Shown here one piece after another: positions 8,215 through 15,997 of a stretch of DNA of 64,000 nt. The notes beneath the pieces are model-generated. The model did not search any database, was not told the origin of the DNA, and worked only from the letters and a program-made list of their open reading frames with translations. The translations under genes were made by a program, and so were the position numbers. The DNA is from Paenibacillus sp. W2I17 (GTDB taxonomy: Bacteria > Bacillota > Bacilli > Paenibacillales > Paenibacillaceae), in the NCBI RefSeq assembly GCF_030815985.1, contig NZ_JAUSXM010000001.1:1054001-1118000 (forward strand). The letters are read 5' to 3'. Numbering within the stretch: the first letter of the stretch is position 1; every line of letters begins with the position of its first letter.

Positions 8215-9270
8215 CTAAGACTGGATGCCAATCAGCCTTGCTGGGTTTGTCGCAACCATCCGGTAAATATCATCCGGGGAGAATTGGTAATCGAGCATGC
8301 TGGCAATCATTGTTCTCATGCCTTGTACAGGGGTTGGTGCCGCGCGGATGCCATAGTCCGTTCCGAGGACGAACTGATCAATTCCCACTTCACGGATGGT
8401 TTTCATCCATTTCGTCGCGTTTGAGTACCGGCCGAGCTCAGCTCCCATGTCCATATATTCCCGTTCTACATAATAATGGGTTCGGGGAACATCAGGATAC
8501 AGCCAATCGACAAGACAGGCCTCCAGAAAAGCACCCCTGGACGCAGCGGATTTCTGCTCTTCAATCGTCATTTGTCCGCGTACAGGATGAGCGATCAGCA
8601 CCTTGGCAATACCGTATTGTTCTGCAAGGTCCAGCAGACGGAAGGCTTCGGGCACGGATACATGGCCGGTATTCAGATATACCTCCGGATGTTCTGCTAC
8701 CATGTTTAAGATTTCATCCAGCTCTTCGGGAACGGGGCCTTCCAGCGGGATCGACGTTGCCACACTCAGCTCCTTCTCGGCAAACCGTGGATAGACATCC
8801 TTGAACGGAACCAACTTGCCATCGATCAGTGTCGATTCCCTCTCAGCTGAATGACGTGTACAATGTGATCCGAAGCTGATGAAGCGACAACCCTCTTCCA
8901 TGTGCAGTGCGGTTTTGACGGAACGTGGATTCATCCCCCCATGACAGGAATTCATCAAATAACCTCCATACGTGTGAATGCCCGGTACATGGCGGTTCAC
9001 TACCCAAGCCATCCCTGAAGCCCAGCCAAATACATCATAATATACAATGCTCTTCATGCCTGCGGCTGCAGCTTCCTGTGCTACCTGGATCGGGTCCAGA
9101 TGCCCCGGGTTTGAGTTCAATACCGGACCGGCATGGACATGACTATCAATGGCACCAATTAACAGTTCATCCGGCAGTTCCATTGATCTGCGGTAAAACG
9201 ATTCATTCCATTTGGAACGGTCCGGTGTCCGCTTCTGCGGTTGTTCTTGATTGTGATCGAAAGTTAGCAT
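8215..9270 (-). CDS. Amidohydrolase-superfamily metal hydrolase of unknown substrate
   Basis: A 351-residue cytosolic protein. AIDSHVHAGP near residue 41 is the amidohydrolase HxH motif; further motifs are FISFGSHCTRHS, LNTGHVS, VLIAHPVRG and a late FVLGTDYG with the conserved aspartate. The arrangement resembles the uncharacterised DUF6282-type amidohydrolases; that assignment is from memory of the family and moderate only. It sits 52 bp before allB and 38 bp after the permease, in the same transcript, so it may act before or after allantoinase on a ring amide or on a ureide conjugate. No biochemical role can be stated. Confidence 0.7.
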   Translation of the reverse strand: MLTFDHNQEQPQKRTPDRSKWNESFYRRSMELPDELLIGAIDSHVHAGPVLNSNPGHLDPIQVAQEAAAAGMKSIVYYDVFGWASGMAWVVNRHVPGIHTYGGYLMNSCHGGMNPRSVKTALHMEEGCRFISFGSHCTRHSAERESTLIDGKLVPFKDVYPRFAEKELSVATSIPLEGPVPEELDEILNMVAEHPEVYLNTGHVSVPEAFRLLDLAEQYGIAKVLIAHPVRGQMTIEEQKSAASRGAFLEACLVDWLYPDVPRTHYYVEREYMDMGAELGRYSNATKWMKTIREVGIDQFVLGTDYGIRAAPTPVQGMRTMIASMLDYQFSPDDIYRMVATNPARLIGIQS

Positions 9271-9308
9271 AGTAATTCCTCCATTGGCTTGAATTTGGGT
9301 AGATATAA

Positions 9309-10178
9309 TTATCCTTTAACAGCTCCGGCCATGACCCCGGCAATAATCCGTGAACTGAACACAAAATAGATAATCGTGACAGGCAGCATCGACAGAATCA
9401 TTCCGGCCATCAATTGCGGATAGTTAGTGCTGTGCTGTGATTTGAAATAGGACATCCCGAGTGGAACCGTGCGCAGCGACTCGTCATTGAGCAGCACCAG
9501 TGCAAAGGAAAATTCATTCCAGCAGGAAAAAAATTGCAGAATGGCGACCGTCGTCAGCACCGGTATGGCAATTGGAAGCATGATACGGTACATCGTTCCG
9601 CTGAAACTGAGGCCGTCGATCGCTGCCGCTTCTTCAATTTCTTTTGGAATCCCAGTCACGTAGCTGCTGATCAGCATGATTGGTAGAGATAGGTTAAAGG
9701 CAATATAAGGAATAATAAGTGTATACCATTGATCTGCTAAGCCAAAATTTTTAAACAGGAGATAAAGAGGAACAAGTAGTGCATGAATTGGAACCAGCAT
9801 ACCGAAGAGGTAATAAAAGATCATCACTTTCTTTCCCTTGAAGTCGATGCGGGCCGTGATGTAGCCTGTTACATATGAAATTGCTGTAATGCCGATGACT
9901 GACAAGAGGGTCACCCTCGCGCTGTTCCATGACAACTGAAGCATATTGGTCAGTTTGATTGCTTCCAAATAATTTCCGAACTGTGGTGCGCTGGGCAGAC
10001 TAAGAATGTTGTTGGCGAATTCTGCTTGCGTCTTTAGTGATGAATACCCGATCCAGAGCAGAGGCAATATGCAGCTGGCTGTAAAAAGAAGCATTAGGGC
10101 ATTCACTGCCAACTTTGCTGGACTGGGAAGGAAGCGACGCGTGCTCCGCTGCGTTTGTAGTTCCAGTTGCAACTCCAT
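9309..10178 (-). CDS. Carbohydrate-type ABC importer permease, MalG-like (CUT1)
   Basis: A 289-residue inner-membrane permease with six predicted helices; the EAA loop reads EIEEAAAIDGLSFSGTMYRIMLPIA, the site that docks the ATPase. N-terminal LPLLWIGYSSLKT and C-terminal AGVMAGAVKG are typical of the second CUT1 permease. Its ATG overlaps the stop of the partner permease (TAATG at 10178), showing tight co-translation. No ATPase gene is present locally; CUT1 systems in this group usually share an MsmX-type ATPase encoded elsewhere. Confidence 0.92.
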   Translation of the reverse strand: MELQLELQTQRSTRRFLPSPAKLAVNALMLLFTASCILPLLWIGYSSLKTQAEFANNILSLPSAPQFGNYLEAIKLTNMLQLSWNSARVTLLSVIGITAISYVTGYITARIDFKGKKVMIFYYLFGMLVPIHALLVPLYLLFKNFGLADQWYTLIIPYIAFNLSLPIMLISSYVTGIPKEIEEAAAIDGLSFSGTMYRIMLPIAIPVLTTVAILQFFSCWNEFSFALVLLNDESLRTVPLGMSYFKSQHSTNYPQLMAGMILSMLPVTIIYFVFSSRIIAGVMAGAVKG

Positions 10179-11074
10179 TAGTATGCACCTCCCTTGGAAT
10201 CCCGGCGCTGAAGTGCCAGCGTGGAAAGCAGGATCAAGAGCATGGTCAGCGCAATAATCGCAATGGCTAGTGCAGATCCGTATCCATACCGGAAACGAAG
10301 GAAAGAGGTTTCGTATGCATACAGAGCCATCACGGAGGATGAGTTACCCGGACCGCCTCCGGTCAATGCGTAGATATGCTCGAAGCCGCGCATGTTGTTG
10401 GCAATACAGAGCAGAGAGGCAACAACAAGAGTCGGCTTGGCTAGGGGAATAATGATATACCAGGCTTTTCGGATGCCTGTAGCCCCGTCCAGCTCAGCAA
10501 CCTCCAGAACTTCTTTGTTAATGGATGACAGTCCGGCCAGCATTAGCAGTGTAAAGAACCCGATATTTTGCCAGGACAGAGGTATTGAGGCCAGCAGAAC
10601 GATTGGGCCCGTCAGATCCAGCCAAGATTGCACCAATACATCAAGACCAAGCTTGGTTAATCCTGCATTTAGTAAACCGTAATTATAGTTGTATATCAGC
10701 ATCCATAGAAATGCGATGATTACCGGGGCAAGTGTGGAGGGGAAATAACTCATCGTCCGATGCAGCCCTTTGAGTTTTACCATCTTGGACATCAGCAGCA
10801 GGGCGAAAACAAAGCCGAACCCTACTTGTCCAATCAAGCCATAAGCTGTCATCAGCACATTATTCAGAAATGAATGCCAGAACACATTGTCCTGCAGAAT
10901 TTCCTTGTAGTTTTCAATGCTGATATACGTTTTTTTTGGGCCCCCCGTCCAGGAGTAGAAGCTGTCTCGGAAAGCGGCAAATATGGGAACCAACACGACA
11001 AATGAATAGATAATGAGACCCGGAAGCAGATATGCCAGAAGCACCCATCCTTTCGGTCGCAGCGCCTTGCCCAT
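10178..11074 (-). CDS. Carbohydrate-type ABC importer permease, MalF/UgpA-like (CUT1)
   Basis: A 298-residue membrane protein; first helix VLLAYLLPGLIIYSFVVLVPIF, ENYKEIL segment typical of MalF/UgpA proteins, and an EAA loop EVAELDGATGIRKAWYIIIPLAKP. It pairs with the MalG-like permease immediately downstream (stop and start overlap). ATG 11074 is preceded by GGAGGGGTGAG. Neighbouring allantoinase suggests that the cargo may not be a plain sugar. Confidence 0.92.
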   Translation of the reverse strand: MGKALRPKGWVLLAYLLPGLIIYSFVVLVPIFAAFRDSFYSWTGGPKKTYISIENYKEILQDNVFWHSFLNNVLMTAYGLIGQVGFGFVFALLLMSKMVKLKGLHRTMSYFPSTLAPVIIAFLWMLIYNYNYGLLNAGLTKLGLDVLVQSWLDLTGPIVLLASIPLSWQNIGFFTLLMLAGLSSINKEVLEVAELDGATGIRKAWYIIIPLAKPTLVVASLLCIANNMRGFEHIYALTGGGPGNSSSVMALYAYETSFLRFRYGYGSALAIAIIALTMLLILLSTLALQRRDSKGGAY

Positions 11075-11097
11075 GTTCTCACCCCTCCAATAATAGT

Positions 11098-12435
11098 TTA
11101 TGGATTATTTAAAAAAGTCTCATAGGCTTGTTGGGTTTCCTCAGCCAGCTGCTCTGGTGTTCTGGAACCGGCCATTACCCCTTGAATCCCCGTATTTAGC
11201 ACTTCTACGATCGAAGCATCAAACCAGAGGTCAAAGATTTTAGTCGCATCAGCCGCCGCGCTGGCCTCGTAAGCAGCCAGGGCTACCGGATGCAACTTCC
11301 CTGTATCGAAATCTCCGGGATCATAGGCTGGAAAACCTCCGACTTCTGCCATTAGCTTGGCGCTATCCGAACCGGTCATATACTCTAACATCGTCATGAT
11401 GGCGTCTAACTTTTCTCCAGCTTCTACGCCAGAGTTAACGCTATAATAGACACCGGCGCCTCCAGAAGAACTGAGCGGATTGCCAAGCCCGCCCTCAACG
11501 CCCGGAAAGACGGCAACTCGTGTTCCAGCAGCAATCCCTTCCGGGGCATTGTTCACGATGTTCATTGCTGACCAGATTCCGCTGACAAATGCCGCTGAGC
11601 GCCCTTCAAAATAATAATTAACCATGGTATCAGCATCCACAGAATTCAGATCCTTGTTTAGATAACCTGCTTTCGCCAGCTCATGCATCATGCTGATTCC
11701 ATGTACGAAACCGTCGTCGGTAAATTGAGCGCCGCTACCGTTTAGAATGGACTCCGTCCATTGCGGACCGTTGATCCGATCGGTCAATGCACTGATCCAG
11801 CTGGACATGGCATAACCTTTGGACTTGTCTCCGTATGAGAACAGGTTAATGCCTTTGTCAGCCAGCTTTTCTCCGGCATCCATCAGATCCGGCCAGGTTG
11901 ATGGGAATTGGTCGTAGCCGATGCTACCGAACAGATCGTCATTATAGTAGATAAGATGCGTAGGCCCTGCTGCAATGGGTATCCCATAAACTTGACCTTC
12001 GCGGGTTCCGGCATCCAGTGTTCCTGCACGGTAACCGTCTCGCCACTCTGGCCGCTTTTCCAATTCTTCATTCAAAGGCAGTACGATTTCGTTGTCCACA
12101 AAATTGGTCATCCATGAGCCAGGCACGATAAAGACATCAGGCATATCATCGGCTGCTGCTAGTGCCTGAGCTTTGATAGAATAGTCCTCGTTCTGAAGCT
12201 GCTCTTCTATGATCTCGACATTCGGATAATCTTCCATGAACCGCTTCAATCCATCGAGTACTGCGGTGTCCTCTGGACTTTTGCCGATATTGGACTCCTG
12301 ATACCTGTGCAGAAGCGATATCGTAACGTTTTTGCTACTTTCAGCCGTTGCCTCTTCGTTATCTCCGCTTCCGCAAGCACTTAGCACAGACGATGCTACC
12401 ACCAATAGTCCCAATATGAACGACCGTTTGTTCAA
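11098..12435 (-). CDS. Extracellular solute-binding lipoprotein of a CUT1-type ABC importer
   Basis: About 445 residues. The start is placed at TTG 12435 because AAAGGAGTGG lies 7 nt upstream and translation from there yields a clean lipoprotein signal (NKRSFILGLLVVASSVLSACGSG) with lipobox LSAC; the longer frame from 12459 would put charged residues before it. The mature part follows the maltose-binding-like fold (VTISLLHRYQES, GIPIAAGPTHLIYYNDDLF). Anchored outside the membrane, it hands substrate to the two permeases encoded directly downstream. It is the first gene after the regulator, with the probable operator at 12484-12503. Confidence 0.9.
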   Translation of the reverse strand: MNKRSFILGLLVVASSVLSACGSGDNEEATAESSKNVTISLLHRYQESNIGKSPEDTAVLDGLKRFMEDYPNVEIIEEQLQNEDYSIKAQALAAADDMPDVFIVPGSWMTNFVDNEIVLPLNEELEKRPEWRDGYRAGTLDAGTREGQVYGIPIAAGPTHLIYYNDDLFGSIGYDQFPSTWPDLMDAGEKLADKGINLFSYGDKSKGYAMSSWISALTDRINGPQWTESILNGSGAQFTDDGFVHGISMMHELAKAGYLNKDLNSVDADTMVNYYFEGRSAAFVSGIWSAMNIVNNAPEGIAAGTRVAVFPGVEGGLGNPLSSSGGAGVYYSVNSGVEAGEKLDAIMTMLEYMTGSDSAKLMAEVGGFPAYDPGDFDTGKLHPVALAAYEASAAADATKIFDLWFDASIVEVLNTGIQGVMAGSRTPEQLAEETQQAYETFLNNP

Positions 12436-12483
12436 ATCTCTCCACTCCTTTGGATGCATTTTCAGGTTGTTTAGAATCCAAAA

Positions 12484-12503
12484 TTGGATACAATCCTATC
12501 CAA
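12484..12503. promoter_or_regulatory. Probable GntR operator before the binding-protein gene
   Basis: A perfect inverted repeat, TTGGATA (12484-12490) and TATCCAA (12497-12503) around CAATCC, lies in the 74-bp gap between the GntR stop (12510) and the TTG start of the binding protein. Size and symmetry suit a dimeric GntR/FCD repressor. Assignment to the adjacent regulator is an inference. Confidence 0.5.
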
Positions 12504-12509
12504 AAAAAA

Positions 12510-13184
12510 TCACTTCTGAAAGATCTCTTTAAAATTTAGGACATTGGGCGCCGTTTCTGTGAAATTCAGAGAACGTTCGATTTGCCAGAGGTGTTCTGTC
12601 ATAATCCGGGCCGCCAGTTCCCCATCTTGCTGCAGAATAGCAGCTAGCAAGTCTACATGATCGTGGCAGAAGCTCTGATTTGTCCCGTACAGGGCAATGA
12701 TTACCGAGGTGAGCGAGATCAACTCCTCCAGAAAATGATAGTAGTAATAGTTATCCGATAGTTCTGCCAGCTTAAGGTGTATATCTACCGTGACATCCAA
12801 TGCACCAACGACATCGCCATCATGGCTAGCCTGATGCTCCTCCCGGATCAGAACCTCCAGCGGGGATAATTGCTCGGGCTTCACGGTCGTGCACAGCTTC
12901 CGGACCATTGAAGTTTCAATGACCCTGCGCATTTCAAAGACCTCTCTTGCTTCATCAACGCTAGGACAAGAGACAAATGCCCCCCGGTAAGGAATAACCG
13001 TGACCAGCTTCTCCATCGCAAGCCTTCTCAGCACATTTCTTATTGGAGTGCGGCTAACCTCAAAAGCCTCCGCCAGTGCATCCTCCACCAGTTGTGAGTT
13101 AGGCAGAAGCTTGTGCTGTGTGATCGCTAGTTTGATGTCCTGGTAGATTTCCCTCTCCTTCCCTTTGGTCATATCCGGCATCAC
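12510..13184 (-). CDS. GntR family regulator with FCD ligand-binding domain
   Basis: A 224-residue cytosolic DNA-binding protein. The winged helix is about residues 8-75 (EIYQDIKLAITQHKLLPNSQ, EAFEVSRTPIRNVLRRLAMEKLV). Residues 80-215 form an all-helical FCD domain with the spaced acidic/histidine ligands seen in metal-binding members (VDIHLKLAE, CHDHVDLL, MTEHLWQ). FCD regulators usually bind organic acids or purine-pathway intermediates. It heads the transporter/allantoinase cluster on the same strand and most likely controls it. The start is either GTG 13184 or a nearby ATG; the Shine-Dalgarno GGAG fits both poorly. Confidence 0.9.
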   Translation of the reverse strand: MMPDMTKGKEREIYQDIKLAITQHKLLPNSQLVEDALAEAFEVSRTPIRNVLRRLAMEKLVTVIPYRGAFVSCPSVDEAREVFEMRRVIETSMVRKLCTTVKPEQLSPLEVLIREEHQASHDGDVVGALDVTVDIHLKLAELSDNYYYYHFLEELISLTSVIIALYGTNQSFCHDHVDLLAAILQQDGELAARIMTEHLWQIERSLNFTETAPNVLNFKEIFQK

Positions 13185-13649
13185 TCCATCTCTCTAGGGA
13201 TACATACTAATCAAGAATGATATCTTAATTGAGTATTATGATAGTTTTAGTCTTATTCAACGTCAATATATATAACGTTATTTCGGAAAAATGCACAATA
13301 AAACTATTTTTATTATTGTTTCTTAATTTATAACTCCCAAAACCGGATGAAACCTTACATTGTAGTGCGATATCTTCATCAAAGTGGCTATCAATAAATG
13401 AATAAAGACAATAGATGAAGATCTGTTTATGATTCACTTACTATATGTGACGATTATGCATCCCACGGCCTTGCGCCAAAGTATTAGGAGATTCGGCACG
13501 TTGACTTATCAACGATTCCTCAATTATAATTCGGACAGCGAGAGCCGAGCAGATACTGCTTGCCATATGTCTATGTAAGAATTCTGACAGCTTTTAAAGG
13601 ATGAATCTAATCTGTAAACAAACTCAAAAGTGAAAGATGTGAATGCATT
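13185..13649. other. AT-rich intergenic region between gntR and yjdI
   Basis: No gene is supported in these 465 bp. The left half should carry the gntR promoter (minus strand). The right half carries the promoter listed at 13501-13530. No riboswitch or terminator was recognised. Confidence 0.5.
13501..13530 (+). promoter_or_regulatory. SigA-type promoter of the yjdI-yjdJ pair
   Basis: TTGACT at 13501-13506 and a perfect TATAAT at 13525-13530 are 18 nt apart. Transcription from here would give a leader of about 110 nt before the yjdI ATG. Confidence 0.6.
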
Positions 13650-13901
13650 ATGAATAAAGAGAAATTATATTACGGTAAAGATATCGAGGTTATGTTTAAT
13701 TCGGATGTCTGCATTCATTCCGGTATTTGCGTAAAGGGCCTCCCTGCTGTTTTTGATTTAAGCAAGCGTCCTTGGGTTGATCCTGATGGTGACACTTCGG
13801 AGGCCATTGCCCGGCATATTGACACATGTCCAAGCGGAGCTTTGACGTATAAGCTTCTGGACGGTGAATCTTCAACAAAGAAAGAGGATGAACATGCATA
13901 A
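13650..13901 (+). CDS. yjdI: YjdI-type (4Fe-4S) mono-cluster protein
   Basis: An 83-residue small protein of the Fer4_19/YjdI family. Cysteines sit in the pattern C-x5-C (DVCIHSGICVKG) plus a later DTCPSGAL, consistent with binding one iron-sulfur cluster; the DVCIHSG...PSGAL frame is diagnostic. Role in metabolism is unknown. It overlaps the GNAT gene behind it by about 14 bp and shares a transcript with it, as yjdI and yjdJ do in other bacteria. Confidence 0.85.
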   Translation: MNKEKLYYGKDIEVMFNSDVCIHSGICVKGLPAVFDLSKRPWVDPDGDTSEAIARHIDTCPSGALTYKLLDGESSTKKEDEHA

Positions 13902-14175
13902 CGTAGAACATGAACCTGCCAATAAAAGATTTCTTATTCAAGATAACGGTGATATTGCTGCGGTGATGACCTATGTAATCTCGAGTCCAGAGCTATACAT
14001 AATTGATCACACTTTGGTGGAAAATGCTTACCGAGGACAAGGGCTTGGCGATGAACTTATCAAAGCGATGGTGGAATACGCGCGGGAAAACGGTATTAAG
14101 ATTTTACCTCTATGTCCGTTTGCCAAGGGACGTTTCGAACGTATCTCTGAATACGCGGATGTTCTCCATCAATAA
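13888..14175 (+). CDS. yjdJ: YjdJ-type GNAT-fold N-acetyltransferase
   Basis: About 95 residues, the short GNAT variant (Acetyltransf_CG, PF14542). The acetyl-CoA-binding turn reads YRGQGLGDELIKAMVEYARENG, followed by LCPFAKGRFER, both hallmarks of this subfamily. The ATG at 13888 or 13894 is used because AAAGAGG precedes it; the upstream part of the frame lies inside yjdI. The substrate is unknown; pairing with yjdI is conserved across bacteria. Confidence 0.85.
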   Translation: MNMHNVEHEPANKRFLIQDNGDIAAVMTYVISSPELYIIDHTLVENAYRGQGLGDELIKAMVEYARENGIKILPLCPFAKGRFERISEYADVLHQ

Positions 14176-14217
14176 AACGAGTATTCACAGCTAATTTTCA
14201 TGTGGTTACACAACAAT

Positions 14218-14260
14218 AAAAGGCGTCTATATCATTTTCAGAATGATATAGACGCCTTTT
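14218..14260. terminator. Bidirectional terminator between yjdJ and the glucosidase gene
   Basis: A perfect 16-bp stem (14221-14236 with 14242-14257) around the loop TTCAG, with A-run left and T-run right. It separates two convergent genes and should stop both transcripts. Confidence 0.9.
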
Positions 14261-14274
14261 TCTTTTTACGTATC

Positions 14275-15945
14275 CTACTTTACTTTATTGCTTAATCCAA
14301 CAATGGTTTCAAACGGTCGCAACATCCTTGGTAGCATGCCATTCTCATAGTTGGTAAGCCAGATTTCTGAGAAGTTGAGGCCAAGCTCATCTTCCTCAAG
14401 CTCCACCATGTGTTCAGTAAGATTGATTACTACCAGCACCTGTTGGTCTGCCAATGTACGTGTATATGCATATACACTCGGATGATCCGGCATATGAAGC
14501 TCATAAATACCATAAGTCAACGTATCGTGCTCTTTTCGCAGCTGAATCATTTGTTTATAAAATTGAAGAATGGAACCTGGTTCCTGGAGTTGTTTCTCTA
14601 CATTGATATTGACGTAATTGTCATTCACCTTCAGCCATGGCGTACCGCTGGTAAACCCGGCCTCTTTGGCCGAAGACCATTGCATCGGCGTTCTGGAGTT
14701 ATCGCGACTCGAAGCCCAGATGATGTTCATGATCTCCTGATGCGACATGCCTTCTTCGCGTTTGATCTGATATAAATTCCGATCGGCTATGTCGTTATAA
14801 TCCTCTATGGAGGGATAAGTCACGTTTGTCATGCCTATCTCTTGCCCCTGATATATAAAAGGTGTGCCTTGCATGAAAAAGTACATGGCTCCAAGTGCTG
14901 TGGCACTTTCATACCAATACTCCGTATCATTTCCCCAAGATGAAACTTTGCGAGGCTGATCGTGATTTTCAATAAACAATGCATTCCAACCTACGCCTTC
15001 CAGTGATTTTTGCCACTTCGTCAAGACGTTTTTCAGTTTGGGAACATCCAGTTGCCTGTTTGTGCTGCTTTTCCAAAGGTCCAGGTGTTCGAATTGAAAG
15101 ACCATATTAAATTTCCCTCTGACTTCACAGATCCAATCCAGCAGATCTTCTTGGTCCTCTACCTTAACTCCATTCGCTTCCCCAACAGTCACGACGTCAT
15201 ATCTGGATAATGTGTTCTCTTTCATTTCTTGCAGATAACTCTGGATTCCCTTCACATTCATATGCTTTTCAAAAGAAGAGACGTATTTGACGCCTTCTCG
15301 GATTGGCATGTCCAAGAGGCCCTCTTCTTTGTGAATATGGCTGATTGCATCCACACGGAAACCATCAATCCCTTTATCCAGCCACCAATTCATCATTTCA
15401 TATATGGATTTCCGAACTTCCCGATTTGCCCAATTTAAGTCTGGTTGTTTCTTGGAGAACAGATGGAGATAGTACTGTCCGGAAGCTTCATCATATTCCC
15501 AAGCAGAACCGCCAAAGATGCTCTCCCAGTTATTTGGTTCGTCCCCATTCTTCCCATCTCTCCAGATGTACCAATCCCGTTTGGGGTTATTCAGTGAAGC
15601 TCTGGATTCAATAAACCACGGGTGTTCGTCACTTGTATGATTGATCACCAAGTCCATAATGAGTTTCATGCCGCGAAGATGAACTTCATTCAGTAATTGA
15701 TCAAAGTCCGCCATCGTGCCGAATTCATCCATAATGGAACAGTAATCGCTGATGTCATAACCATTATCGTCGTTGGGTGACTTATACATTGGACAGATCC
15801 ATATCAGATCAATACCGAGATCTTGAATATAATCCAGTTTAGATATGATCCCCTGGATGTCACCAACTCCATCTCCGTTGGAATCCATAAAACTTCTCGG
15901 ATAGATTTGATAAGCTACTGCTTTTTTCCACCATACTCTTTTCAT
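14275..15945 (-). CDS. Alpha-glucosidase, GH13 (subfamily 31), probably alpha-1,4-preferring
   Basis: About 556 residues, cytosolic (no signal). ATG 15945 is used since AAGAAGG lies 10 nt upstream; the TTG at 15954 abuts that site. GH13 motifs: GFRVDAISH with nucleophile Asp near 199, VTVGEANG with acid/base Glu near 255, FIENHDQPR with the transition-state Asp near 327. The N-terminus WWKKAVAYQIYPRSF is that of oligo-1,6-glucosidase/alpha-glucosidase/trehalose-6-phosphate hydrolase relatives. The residue after the nucleophile is Ala, which in this subfamily tends to mark alpha-1,4 specificity, while Val marks alpha-1,6. It is the last gene of the sugar-uptake operon. Confidence 0.9.
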   Translation of the reverse strand: MKRVWWKKAVAYQIYPRSFMDSNGDGVGDIQGIISKLDYIQDLGIDLIWICPMYKSPNDDNGYDISDYCSIMDEFGTMADFDQLLNEVHLRGMKLIMDLVINHTSDEHPWFIESRASLNNPKRDWYIWRDGKNGDEPNNWESIFGGSAWEYDEASGQYYLHLFSKKQPDLNWANREVRKSIYEMMNWWLDKGIDGFRVDAISHIHKEEGLLDMPIREGVKYVSSFEKHMNVKGIQSYLQEMKENTLSRYDVVTVGEANGVKVEDQEDLLDWICEVRGKFNMVFQFEHLDLWKSSTNRQLDVPKLKNVLTKWQKSLEGVGWNALFIENHDQPRKVSSWGNDTEYWYESATALGAMYFFMQGTPFIYQGQEIGMTNVTYPSIEDYNDIADRNLYQIKREEGMSHQEIMNIIWASSRDNSRTPMQWSSAKEAGFTSGTPWLKVNDNYVNINVEKQLQEPGSILQFYKQMIQLRKEHDTLTYGIYELHMPDHPSVYAYTRTLADQQVLVVINLTEHMVELEEDELGLNFSEIWLTNYENGMLPRMLRPFETIVGLSNKVK

Positions 15946-15997
15946 TGAATACAATCCTTCTTTCTTGAGAACTGAACATTATATAACGTATTATGCT

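Noticed and set aside
7593..8804. Long plus-strand frames opposite allB and the amidohydrolase
   Set aside because: These are antisense shadows of well-supported genes with high third-position GC.
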